This document shows, piece after piece, positions 32,945 through 41,975 of a DNA stretch of 64,000 bases; the stretch's first letter is position 1; every line of letters begins with the position of its first letter. Below the pieces are notes generated by a model, which saw nothing but the letters and a program-made list of their open reading frames with translations, searched no databases and had not been told where the DNA came from. Origin of the DNA: Micromonospora pisi (GTDB lineage: Bacteria; Actinomycetota; Actinomycetes; Mycobacteriales; Micromonosporaceae). Location: positions 7,502,001 to 7,566,000 of the forward strand of contig NZ_RBKT01000001.1 in assembly GCF_003633685.1 (NCBI RefSeq). Reading direction: 5' to 3'. The position numbers and the translations under genes are program-made.

Positions 32945-33679
32945 TCAGCGCCGCAACATGGCCAGGCCGTGCACGACCGACCGTACGGCCATCGGTCCGC
33001 CCACGCCCTTCGAGACCTGCCGCATCGCTCCCGGTACGTGCCGCATCGCGCCCGACGCCTGCCGCATCGTCCCCGGTACGTGCCGCATCACCTTCGAGGC
33101 GTACGCCGTCGGGCCGGACGTGCGGCGTACGCCTCGGGCCCGTCGCATCATCCCTTGCCAGACCTGGCCCGGTTTCTGCTGTTCTCCGGCGAGCGCGGTG
33201 ACCACGATCAACGCGCCGGTGAGGGCCGGGATCGCCCACTGCAGCACCCGAAGTTGGCGTTGGCTGGACGCGACCTGTCGGGGTGTCTCGTGACTGGGCT
33301 CGGTGGTTCCTTCGACCGGCGTGCCGCCGGCTTGTTGCAGCTTCATGCCGAGCATCCGGCTGTATCCGGTCACCGCCAGCGCCGCGATCGTGAGCCCGGT
33401 CTTGACCAGGCTCATCCTGGCCACCCCGGCCTGGGCGATCACCCGTGGGCTCTCGGTCACCAGTTCGCCGGCGGCACCGGCCACGTGGGCCCCGATCGCA
33501 GCGGCATTGACCGGGGTCCACCTGGCCCAGCCGGCCGAGGCCACGCCGAGCCGCTGTTTCGAGTCGTCCACCCGCGCTGCCGCGCTGTTGACGCCGACCG
33601 CTCCCATGAGCGAGCCGCCGAACCAGGCTGCCAGCCCCAGATCGTGCATCGAGCGCAACACGGTGTGTCGTTCGGACAT
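32945..33679 (-). CDS. Membrane protein of unknown function with C-terminal heptapeptide repeats
   Basis: The 244-residue protein has an N-terminal segment DLGLAAWFGGSLMGAVGVNSAA, two or three further hydrophobic segments (VARMSLVKTGLTIAALAVTG; LQWAIPALTGALIVVTALAG), and a basic C-terminal tail. I do not recognise a characterised family; similar conserved membrane proteins occur in actinomycetes. The tail contains four copies of a seven-residue repeat of the form MRxVPGx, encoded by four 21-bp DNA repeats at 33018-33101. GGGAGGG precedes the ATG at 33679. It stands alone, upstream of and co-directional with the dehydrogenase gene whose 3' end is 62 bases away. Confidence 0.75.
   Translation of the reverse strand: MSERHTVLRSMHDLGLAAWFGGSLMGAVGVNSAAARVDDSKQRLGVASAGWARWTPVNAAAIGAHVAGAAGELVTESPRVIAQAGVARMSLVKTGLTIAALAVTGYSRMLGMKLQQAGGTPVEGTTEPSHETPRQVASSQRQLRVLQWAIPALTGALIVVTALAGEQQKPGQVWQGMMRRARGVRRTSGPTAYASKVMRHVPGTMRQASGAMRHVPGAMRQVSKGVGGPMAVRSVVHGLAMLRR
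33018..33101. repeat. Four tandem 21-bp repeats within the membrane-protein gene
   Basis: Units start at 33018, 33039, 33060 and 33081, each opening TGCCGCATC. Copies 1 and 3 differ at few positions. They encode the peptide repeats MRQVSKG, MRHVPGA, MRQASGA and MRHVPGT. The 21-bp period keeps frame if units are gained or lost. Confidence 0.8.
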
Positions 33680-33741
33680 CTGATCCCTCCCACCTGGTGA
33701 GGATCGGCGCTTACCCGTCCCTCCGGGGACTAATCCAAGGG

Positions 33742-34755
33742 TCAGCGGCGAGGGTCGACGTGCACCTTGGGCCCCGGTCCGGCGTCGTCGGGCAGTTGGC
33801 CGGCGAGTGCCGCCCCTACCTGTGCGAGACCGATGGTGGCGGCGACCAGCGGTCGGGGGTCGACGGCTCCGCTGGCGTACCGGGCGATGGTGCCGGCGAG
33901 CCCGGCGGAGCCGCCGAGGATGCCGACCGCGGTCACGTCCTTGAGCGCGACTGTCCGGGTGTCGACCAGGCTCGGAGTTCCGGCCAGGCCGATGTAGACC
34001 ACCCGTCTGCCCGGTTCCACCAGCGAAAGGGCGCGGGCGGGCAGCGCCGGGTCGTTGGCGGCGTCGATCACCGCGTCCCAGGGCAGATCGGGGATCTGGT
34101 CGCCGGTCCAGACGCCGGTGAAGCCCCGGGTGCGGGCGAACTCCAGGGACCGGGGCGACTTGCCGACCACGTGCACCTCGATGCCCTCGGCTCGGGCGAA
34201 CTCCGCCACCAGCAGCCCGATCGTGCCCGGTCCGAGCACCAGCACCCGGTCACCCGGCTCCAGTGCTGCGCCCTGGACCGAGCGCAGCGCGTTGCCGCCC
34301 GGCTCGACCAGCGCACCGGCTGTGTCGTCCACCTCGTCCGGCAGCGCGTGCAGGGCGGTCACCGGTACGGCCAGTTGCTCGGCGAGCGCCCCGGCGAAAC
34401 CGCCCCGGATGCCGATCTCCGAGCGGTCCGCGCAGACGTGGCCGTACCCGCTGCGGCAGCGCCGGCAGTGGCCGCAGCCGAGCATGGTGTCCCCGGTGAC
34501 CCGGCGGCCGATCCAGCCGGGATCGACGTCGCGGCCGACCGAGGCGACGGTGCCGCACCACTCGTGCCCCAGCCGCATCGGGTACCGCGCGTGGCCCTGG
34601 TGCAGGTACGCCATCTCGCCGGTGAAGAACTCGATGTCGGTGCCGCAGATGCCGACCCGGGACACGTCGACCACGACCTGACCCGGCCCTGCCCGGGGCG
34701 GCTCGACCTCCTCGACCGCACTCTGGTGCGCGCCGGTGACCACGAACGCCCTCAT
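33742..34755 (-). CDS. Zinc-dependent medium-chain dehydrogenase
   Basis: A 337-residue MDR-family alcohol/polyol dehydrogenase. The catalytic zinc Cys is in RVGICGTDIEFF, the GHEWCGTV motif supplies His and Glu, and structural-zinc cysteines are in LGCGHCRRCRSGYGHVC. The Rossmann motif VLVLGPGTIGLLVAEFA is followed by residues that may favour NADP. The GTDIEFF start resembles glucose and galactitol dehydrogenases. It is divergent from an IlvD/Edd-type dehydratase, so the pair may oxidise and dehydrate a sugar acid or polyol. Specificity is inferred only. ATG at 34755 follows AGGA at ten bases. Confidence 0.87.
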   Translation of the reverse strand: MRAFVVTGAHQSAVEEVEPPRAGPGQVVVDVSRVGICGTDIEFFTGEMAYLHQGHARYPMRLGHEWCGTVASVGRDVDPGWIGRRVTGDTMLGCGHCRRCRSGYGHVCADRSEIGIRGGFAGALAEQLAVPVTALHALPDEVDDTAGALVEPGGNALRSVQGAALEPGDRVLVLGPGTIGLLVAEFARAEGIEVHVVGKSPRSLEFARTRGFTGVWTGDQIPDLPWDAVIDAANDPALPARALSLVEPGRRVVYIGLAGTPSLVDTRTVALKDVTAVGILGGSAGLAGTIARYASGAVDPRPLVAATIGLAQVGAALAGQLPDDAGPGPKVHVDPRR

Positions 34756-34930
34756 CCGTGCCGTTCCTGGTCCTCGGCGTCGTACCCGCTCTGCCGGATG
34801 GGTGTGAGTTCCGCGTCCGGCTCCGTCACAGTCGTCCGGGTCTGTCGGGAGCCGATCTGCGGACCGGTGACGAGGTGTTCCGTAGCGGATCTTGGGTAGC
34901 CCCCAGCACGGTCCAAATCGTAGACTGACG

Positions 34931-34945
34931 TTCCAGTAATTGGAA
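34931..34945. promoter_or_regulatory. Palindromic operator candidate at the dehydratase start
   Basis: TTCCAGTAATTGGAA is an inverted repeat TTCCA-N5-TGGAA. It follows a -10-like TAGACT (34921-34926) and covers the predicted transcription start and the GGAAGG ribosome-binding region of the gene at 34958, a good place for repression. The form resembles IclR-type sites, but the regulator is not encoded next to it. Confidence 0.5.
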
Positions 34946-34957
34946 GGCGGTCACCTG

Positions 34958-36670
34958 GTGGGACAGCGCAGCGCGCAGTGGTACAGCGGGACCGATCGCA
35001 ACGCCTACATCCATCGCGCCTGGATGCGCCGGGGCCTGCCGACCCATGCCTTCGACGGCCGCCCGCACATCGCCATCGCGAACACCGCCTCCGACCTCAC
35101 CCCGTGCAACGCCCACCTCAACGAGGTCGCCGAGAGCGTCAAACAGGGGGTCTACGAGGCCGGCGGCATCCCGCTGAACCTGCCGGTGGTGTCGTTGGGG
35201 GAGACCCAGGTACGGCCGACCGCGATGCTCTGGCGGAACATGGCCGCGATGGCGACCGAGGAGATGCTCCGGGCCAACCCGATCGACGGCGTCGTCCTGC
35301 TCGGCGGCTGCGACAAGACCATCCCGGCGCTGTTGATGGCCGCCGCCTCGGTCGACCTGCCGGCCGTCGTCGTCCCCGGCGGCCCGATGATCACCGGCAC
35401 GTTCCGGGGCGTGGCGCTCGGTTGCGGCACCGACGTGTGGAAGCTTTCCGAGGAGGTGCGCGCCGGGACCCTCTCCGAGCAGCAGTTCCTCCGGTCCGAG
35501 TCGTCGATGATCCGCAGTCGCGGGCACTGCAACACGATGGGGACCGCGTCCACCATGGCCCTGCTCGCGGAGGCGCTCGGCGTCATCATCCCCGGTGTCG
35601 CCGGCACCCCCGCACCGGACAGCCGGCTGCTCGAATCCGCGCACGACACCGGTCGGCTCGCGGTCGAGATGGTCAGCGCCGAGCGCCGCCCCAGCGACCT
35701 GCTCACCCGGGGGTCGTTCCTCAACGCGATCGTCGCGCTGGCCGCGATCGGCGGCTCGACCAACGCGGTCGTCCACCTGCTCGCCATCGCCGGTCGGCTC
35801 GGGATCGAGCTGACCCAGGACGACTTCGACCGCACCGGCGCGAACGTACCGCTGCTGGTCGACCTCCAACCGGCCGGCCGGTTCCTGATGGACGACCTGC
35901 ATCGCGCGGGCGGGCTGCTGGCCGTGCTGCGTGAGGTCCGCGACCTGCTCGACCCGGACGCGCTGACGGTCACCGGCCGCCCGCTCGTGGACTACCTCGA
36001 CGGGGCCCAGATCTGGGACCCCGAGGTCATCCGGGTACGCGAGGAACCGCTGTTGCCGCAGGCCGGGATCGCCGTCCTCTACGGAAACCTGGCCCCGTCC
36101 GGTGCGATCATCAAGCCGGCGGCGGCGTCACCCCGACTGCTGACGCACCGGGGACGGGCGGTCGTCTTCGAGTCGATCGAGGACCTGCACGCCCGGATCG
36201 ACGATCCGGATCTCGACGTCGACGCAGACTCGGTGCTGGTGCTGCGAGGCTGCGGACCCCGGGGCTATCCGGGCATGCCCGAGGTGGCGAACCTGCCGCT
36301 GCCGGCCAAGCTCCTCCGGGCCGGGGTCCGGGACATGGTGCGGGTCTGCGACGGCCGGATGAGTGGCACCGCGTACGGCACCGTCGTGCTGCACGTGACG
36401 CCCGAGGCGGCCGTCGGGGGCCCGCTGGCCTTGGTCCGTACCGGTGACGTCATCGTGCTCGACGTCGCCGCGCGCCGCCTGGACGTGGACCTGCCGGCCG
36501 AGGAGTGGGCGCTGCGTACGCCCGCCCCGGAGACGGTGCGGGCGTACGCCGAGCCGGCGCGCGGTTGGGAGCGGCTCTACGTCAACACGGTCCAGCAGGC
36601 CAACACCGGCGCGGATCTGGACTTCCTGCTCGGGTCGAGCGGACACCAGGTCGCCCGCGAATCCCACTGA
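34958..36670 (+). CDS. IlvD/Edd-family dehydratase (sugar-acid dehydratase)
   Basis: The 570-residue protein has the iron-sulfur dehydratase signatures: NTASDLTPCNAHLNEVAE with the first cluster Cys, LLGGCDKTIPALLM, SRGHCNTMGTASTMA, and the C-terminal VRVCDGRMSGTAYGTVVLHV. It lacks specific features of dihydroxyacid dehydratase and is closer in layout to L-arabinonate, D-xylonate or galactonate dehydratases, which form 2-keto-3-deoxy acids. The GTG at 34958 has GGAAGG ten bases before; a TTG at 34940 is possible. Divergent from the zinc dehydrogenase at 33742, and near the arabinose operon though not controlled by the same operator. Confidence 0.88.
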   Translation: MGQRSAQWYSGTDRNAYIHRAWMRRGLPTHAFDGRPHIAIANTASDLTPCNAHLNEVAESVKQGVYEAGGIPLNLPVVSLGETQVRPTAMLWRNMAAMATEEMLRANPIDGVVLLGGCDKTIPALLMAAASVDLPAVVVPGGPMITGTFRGVALGCGTDVWKLSEEVRAGTLSEQQFLRSESSMIRSRGHCNTMGTASTMALLAEALGVIIPGVAGTPAPDSRLLESAHDTGRLAVEMVSAERRPSDLLTRGSFLNAIVALAAIGGSTNAVVHLLAIAGRLGIELTQDDFDRTGANVPLLVDLQPAGRFLMDDLHRAGGLLAVLREVRDLLDPDALTVTGRPLVDYLDGAQIWDPEVIRVREEPLLPQAGIAVLYGNLAPSGAIIKPAAASPRLLTHRGRAVVFESIEDLHARIDDPDLDVDADSVLVLRGCGPRGYPGMPEVANLPLPAKLLRAGVRDMVRVCDGRMSGTAYGTVVLHVTPEAAVGGPLALVRTGDVIVLDVAARRLDVDLPAEEWALRTPAPETVRAYAEPARGWERLYVNTVQQANTGADLDFLLGSSGHQVARESH

Positions 36671-36725
36671 GGCGGCCCCTCCTGGTGATCCCCGGGGACG
36701 ACGACGCCGAACCCGACCGCCTGCG

Positions 36726-38348
<1,623 letters not shown>

Positions 38349-38437
38349 GCGACACCACCGATTGGCTTGATCTTCCGCCCGCCGGGCAGTGCCTCGGTCG
38401 CGGGCGCGGGAAGTGTCGGTGGCTCACATCGCGGACG

Positions 38438-38467
38438 AGCCTAGGGGAGGGCGGAAGCCACCCGCAA
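38438..38467 (-). promoter_or_regulatory. Promoter of the ABC-F gene
   Basis: On the minus strand TTGCGG (38467-38462), 18 bases, TAGGCT (38443-38438). The leader of about 80 bases contains an early ATG-TGA minimal frame and a GCCC-GGC-GGGC hairpin. Leaders of ABC-F resistance genes often attenuate transcription, so regulation by antibiotics is possible. Confidence 0.45.
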
Positions 38468-38492
38468 CCGATTAGCGCACCTCCCCACCTGG

Positions 38493-38530
38493 GGAAACCT
38501 GGCGGGTTCTCATCTCGCGTACAGGTTTCC
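38493..38530. repeat. 9-bp perfect inverted repeat between the ABC-F and 112-residue genes
   Basis: GGAAACCTG (38493-38501) and CAGGTTTCC (38522-38530) are separated by 20 bases. It lies between two divergent genes, 107 bases before the 38637 start. It may be an operator or leader hairpin. Confidence 0.5.
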
Positions 38531-38636
38531 GGAAGGTTTCTCCCGGTACGGGGTGGTGCAATTGACGGGTCGCCGGGAGCTCGCGTCTGGGGCCGCCGGT
38601 GGCCGAACCGGACCCTGTCTCGCGAAGGAGCACCCG

Positions 38637-38975
38637 ATGCGCTGGCTGTCCCGGCGGCGACTCACCGCCGACGATCACACCCCGACCAAGCTCGACCGGG
38701 AGGCGAACGCGGACGACCTCGCCGCGTTGGACGCGTTCATCGTCGACCGCCGTGGCGTCGAGTTGTACCTCGAACCCGAGACGACCGCCACCGACACGAC
38801 GGTGGTCGCCATCGCCGACGACGGCGAGTGGATCCGGCGCCGTACCGGTTCGCCCCGGGCCGCGCAGCGGTTGGCGCACCGGCGTTCGGTCCCGCTCTAC
38901 GAGGCGGCCCGGGTCGGTTACCCGGAACGGATGCGGGCCTGGAACCGCAACCACCCCGAGCGTCGGATGCGTTGA
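38637..38975 (+). CDS. Small hypothetical protein
   Basis: I do not recognise a family for this 112-residue cytosolic protein. It begins MRWLSRRRL, has a charged acidic middle (REANADDLAALDAFIVDRRGVELYLEP), a beta-rich segment (TTVVAIADDGEWIRRR) and a basic tail ending in RNHPERRMR. AAGGAG lies six bases before the ATG at 38637, which supports the start and the reality of the gene. No signal peptide or membrane helix. It is followed after 102 bases by the monooxygenase gene. Confidence 0.75.
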   Translation: MRWLSRRRLTADDHTPTKLDREANADDLAALDAFIVDRRGVELYLEPETTATDTTVVAIADDGEWIRRRTGSPRAAQRLAHRRSVPLYEAARVGYPERMRAWNRNHPERRMR

Positions 38976-39077
38976 GGTCACCGCGCCGGTTGCGAAGATC
39001 ACGACGACCCGCGGCGTATTAGGATCCCCGGGTACGGGCAACCGCCCGCCCGTCGCGCCGAGTGGAGAGAGATCAAG

Positions 39078-39410
39078 ATGATCTTCATTACCGCGAAGTT
39101 CCGGATTCTGCCCGAGTACGCCGACCAGTGGATCGAGATCGCCGGTGACTTCACCCGGGCGACCCGCGCGGAAGAGGGTTGTCTCTGGTTCGACTGGTCC
39201 CGCAGCGTCGACGACCCGACCGAGTACGTCCTGGTCGAGGCGTTCCGCGACGGCGACGCGGGGGCGGCGCACGTCCAGTCCGAGCACTTCCGGCAGGCCC
39301 AGCGGGAGCTCCCCTCGCACCTCGCCGAGACGCCCCGGATCGTCAACACCACGATTCCGCAGGACGACTGGTCGCTGCTCGGCGAGATGGCCGTACCCGA
39401 GCGCCACTGA
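39078..39410 (+). CDS. Antibiotic biosynthesis monooxygenase (ABM) domain protein
   Basis: This 110-residue dimeric ferredoxin-like protein matches the ABM/YgiN family: MIFITAKFRILPEYADQWIE, the middle EEGCLWFDWSRSVDDPTEYVLVEAFRD, and the HVQSEHFRQAQREL helix. Members include quinol monooxygenases and cofactor-free oxygenases; many have housekeeping rather than biosynthetic roles. GGAGAGAG precedes the ATG at 39078. It is followed 27 bases later by the gamma-carbonic-anhydrase-like gene and may be co-transcribed with it. Confidence 0.87.
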   Translation: MIFITAKFRILPEYADQWIEIAGDFTRATRAEEGCLWFDWSRSVDDPTEYVLVEAFRDGDAGAAHVQSEHFRQAQRELPSHLAETPRIVNTTIPQDDWSLLGEMAVPERH

Positions 39411-39437
39411 TCCCGGTTATGGCCGGGGGAGACGCCC

Positions 39438-39992
39438 GTGTGGACTGACGGATTGGTCCTCGACTACCAGGACCGAAGCCCCGAGATCGACCCGGCGGCG
39501 TGGGTGGCGCCGGGCTCTGCGGTGATCGGCTCGGTTCGGCTGGCGGCCGGGTCGAGCGTCTGGTACGGCTCCGTGCTGCGCGGCGACACCGAGCAGATCA
39601 CCATCGGAGCGGGCAGCAACATCCAGGACGGTTGTGTGGTGCACGCCGATCCGGGTTTCCCCACCACCGTCGGGTCCGGCGTGTCGGTCGGGCACCGGGC
39701 GGTCCTGCACGGCTGTACGGTCGAGGACGGTGCGCTGGTCGGGATGGGTTCGGTGGTCCTCAACGGGGCGCGGATCGGGGCTGGTTCGCTGGTCGCCGCC
39801 GGGGCGGTGGTGCTGGCCGGGACGGTGGTGCCACCCGGTTCGCTGGTCGCCGGGGTGCCGGGTCGGGTCCGGCGGGAGCTGACCGAGCCGGAGCGCGCCG
39901 ATCTGGGTCGTACGGCGCGGCAGTACGTCGAACGCAGTCGCGCGCACGCCGAGTCGGCCCGGCCGAGCGGGCAGGGCCTCAACCGGGACTGA
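39438..39992 (+). CDS. Gamma-carbonic-anhydrase family (left-handed beta-helix) protein
   Basis: The 184-residue protein is a hexapeptide-repeat left-handed beta helix from about residue 15 to 140. The three zinc-ligand histidines of gamma-class carbonic anhydrases are recognisable: GCVVHADPG, and SVGHRAVLHG with two. The N-terminal VWYGSVLRGD motif with its Arg and Asp is also conserved. Activity as carbonic anhydrase in such bacterial relatives (YrdA, PaaY type) varies. The GTG at 39438 follows GGGAGA. Its last 14 bases overlap the 3' end of the convergent kinase gene. Confidence 0.9.
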   Translation: MWTDGLVLDYQDRSPEIDPAAWVAPGSAVIGSVRLAAGSSVWYGSVLRGDTEQITIGAGSNIQDGCVVHADPGFPTTVGSGVSVGHRAVLHGCTVEDGALVGMGSVVLNGARIGAGSLVAAGAVVLAGTVVPPGSLVAGVPGRVRRELTEPERADLGRTARQYVERSRAHAESARPSGQGLNRD

Positions 39993-40929
39993 CCAGCCGG
40001 GCGTGGATGCCATTGCCGGCCCGGGGTTCGACCAGGCGGGTGGCGAGCCAGGCGGCGCCGGCCGCCCCGTCACCGGCGATGACGCCCGGTTGCCCGAGCC
40101 GGTCGGCCAACTGACGTTGCACGTTCTCCCGGATCTCCGGCACCCCGCCGAGTACGCCACCGGCGAGCACCACCGGTCCGGGTGCCGGGTGCAGGGAGAC
40201 CAGGGTGTCGGCGAGCCGGTGCGCCGCGGTGCGGAGGATGTGGCGGGCGTCCGGGTCGCCGTCGCGGGCGGTGCGGGCCACCGCCGGTGCGATCGCCGCG
40301 ACCCGGTCCCGGCTCAGCTGGTAGATCCGGGTGACGAAGGTGTCCGGTTCGGTCGTGCCGACCTGGGCGCAGACGGCGCCGCCCAGTGAGCCGTCCCGGG
40401 GTGGCGTGCCCCGGTAGAGCGCCCGGGCGGTCGCCTTGACGGCGGCCAGGCCGAGCCAGTATCCGGAGCCCTCGTCCCCCAGTAACCAGCCCAGACCGTC
40501 CGCGATCCGGATGATGTTCCCTTCGTGCAGCACCGCGGCGACCGCTCCGGTGCCGGCGATGAGCACGGTCCCGGTGTTGGCCGGGGTGCCGGCCGCGAAT
40601 GCGACGAGCGCGTCGCCGACCGGCCGGACCGGGCAGCTCAGCCCGAGGCGGGACCAGTGGCCGGCGTAGACCGCGCCGACCGACGGATCGGCAAGTCGTG
40701 ACACCCCGGCGAGTCCGACCACGCCACCGACGACCCGGGACGGGTCGTGTCCGGTGAGCGCGGATCCGATCGCCGCGCCGAGGGCGGCGGCCGCCTCGAC
40801 CGGGTCGACCGCGACCGGGTTACCGGCGTCGGACCGGCCCCGCCCCACGATCCGGCCGTCCAGGGTGGCGACGACGGCGCGGGTCGTCGTACCCCCGGCG
40901 TCGGCACCGAGGACGAGGGGAGTGGTCAC
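39979..40929 (-). CDS. BadF/BadG-type ATPase, probable N-acetylglucosamine kinase
   Basis: The 316-residue protein belongs to the ASKHA fold with phosphate loop GADAGGTTTRAVV, phosphate-2 region TVLIAGTGAVAAVL, GDEGSGYWLGLAAV, and the adenosine motif VVLAGGVLGG. The GDEGSGYWLG segment is typical of NAGK, the eukaryote-like N-acetylglucosamine kinases of the BadF family. The gene is divergent from an RpiR regulator, SIS protein and NgcEFG-like importer, so phosphorylation of imported GlcNAc to GlcNAc 6-phosphate is the most likely role. GTG start at 40929. Confidence 0.85.
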   Translation of the reverse strand: MTTPLVLGADAGGTTTRAVVATLDGRIVGRGRSDAGNPVAVDPVEAAAALGAAIGSALTGHDPSRVVGGVVGLAGVSRLADPSVGAVYAGHWSRLGLSCPVRPVGDALVAFAAGTPANTGTVLIAGTGAVAAVLHEGNIIRIADGLGWLLGDEGSGYWLGLAAVKATARALYRGTPPRDGSLGGAVCAQVGTTEPDTFVTRIYQLSRDRVAAIAPAVARTARDGDPDARHILRTAAHRLADTLVSLHPAPGPVVLAGGVLGGVPEIRENVQRQLADRLGQPGVIAGDGAAGAAWLATRLVEPRAGNGIHARLVSPG

Positions 40930-40981
40930 CCTGCCGATGGTGCGGGCTGGTCGGCCCGGTCCACAAGGGTACGGATCGAAA

Positions 40982-41009
40982 AAGTTAAAGCTATTGACTC
41001 GATGGCCAA
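40982..41009 (-). promoter_or_regulatory. Promoter of the kinase gene
   Basis: On the minus strand TTGGCC (41009-41004), 16 bases, TAACTT (40987-40982); predicted leader about 46 bases. It overlaps the oppositely directed promoter of the RpiR gene. Confidence 0.4.
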
Positions 41010-41023
41010 TGTGGTCATAGTTT
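40994..41023 (+). promoter_or_regulatory. Promoter of the RpiR-SIS-NgcEFG operon
   Basis: TTGACT (40994-40999), 18 bases, TAGTTT (41018-41023). An inverted repeat CTATTGAC (40991-40998) / GTCATAG (41014-41020) covers both boxes and is a candidate site for the RpiR protein. The region is notably AT-rich for this genome. Confidence 0.5.
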
Positions 41024-41057
41024 TTCTCACCAACACGCAGCGGTGAAAGGAATGTTG

Positions 41058-41975
41058 ATGGAGGAGAGCGGACTGCTGGGCCGGGTGCGCACCGAGTTGA
41101 GCGCGCTGCCGGTCGCCCTGCAGCGGGTCGCCGAGCAGATCCTGATCGCCCCGGAGGAGGCCGCCCGGGCGACCATCATCGACCTGGCCGAACGCGCCGG
41201 CACCTCCACCGCCACGGTGACCCGGTTCTGCCGGGTCTTCGGCTACCGGGGCTACGCCCAGCTGCGCGTCGCCATCGCCACCGAGACCGGTCGCGCCGCA
41301 CAGGCGCGTTGGGACACCGACATCGACCGCGAGATCGGACCCGACGACCCCCTGGACCACCTCCTCGAAGTGGTCGCCAACGCCGACGCGCGGGCGATCC
41401 AGGACACCGCCGGTCGGGTCGACCTCGCCGCCGTCGACCGGGTCGCCGCCGCCGTCGCCCAGGCCCAGCGGGTCGACCTCTTCGGCTTCGGCAGCTCCGG
41501 CAACGCGGCCCGGGAGATGGCCTTCCGGCTGGAGCGCATCCGGATCCCGGTGTGGCACCGTGCCGACGCCCACAGCGCCCTGACCAACGCCGCCCTGCTC
41601 GGGCCGGGCGACGTCGCGATCGGACTGTCGCACAGCGGGCGTACCCGCGAGGTCATCGAGGTGCTCGCCGAGGCCGCCGACCACGGCGCGCTCACCGTCG
41701 CCGTCACCTCCTTCCCCCGCTCGCCACTGGCCGAGGTCGCCGACGTGGTCATGACGACCGCCGTCCAGGAGACGACGTTCCGGCTGGCCGCGCTCTCCGC
41801 CCTGCACTCCCAGTTGCTGGTGCTGGACCTGATCTACGTCGCGGTGGCGCAACGGACGTACCAGCGCACCACCGAGGCGTTCGAGGTCACGGCGCGCGCC
41901 GTCGACGCGCACCGGCTGCCGGACGAGTCGCACCGGGCGGTTCGTCGCCGGGTAAAAACCACGGAGGGGTCATGA
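41058..41975 (+). CDS. MurR/RpiR-family transcriptional regulator
   Basis: The 305-residue protein has an N-terminal RpiR HTH_6 domain (LPVALQRVAEQILIAPEEAARATIIDLAERAGTSTATVTRFCRVFGYRGYAQLR, about residues 15-75) and a C-terminal SIS domain (about 115-270) with VDLFGFGSSGNAARE and AIGLSHSGRTREVIEV, the sugar-phosphate binding loops. Such proteins sense phosphorylated sugars, here probably an amino-sugar phosphate. AAAGGA six bases upstream selects ATG 41058 over earlier starts at 41043 and 41052. The stop overlaps the next start (ATGA). Likely controls both divergent transcripts. Confidence 0.92.
   Translation: MEESGLLGRVRTELSALPVALQRVAEQILIAPEEAARATIIDLAERAGTSTATVTRFCRVFGYRGYAQLRVAIATETGRAAQARWDTDIDREIGPDDPLDHLLEVVANADARAIQDTAGRVDLAAVDRVAAAVAQAQRVDLFGFGSSGNAAREMAFRLERIRIPVWHRADAHSALTNAALLGPGDVAIGLSHSGRTREVIEVLAEAADHGALTVAVTSFPRSPLAEVADVVMTTAVQETTFRLAALSALHSQLLVLDLIYVAVAQRTYQRTTEAFEVTARAVDAHRLPDESHRAVRRRVKTTEGS

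Noticed and set aside
33018-33101. Tandem repeats considered as a CRISPR-like array
   Set aside because: The 21-bp units are contiguous, lack spacers and encode an in-frame heptapeptide repeat.
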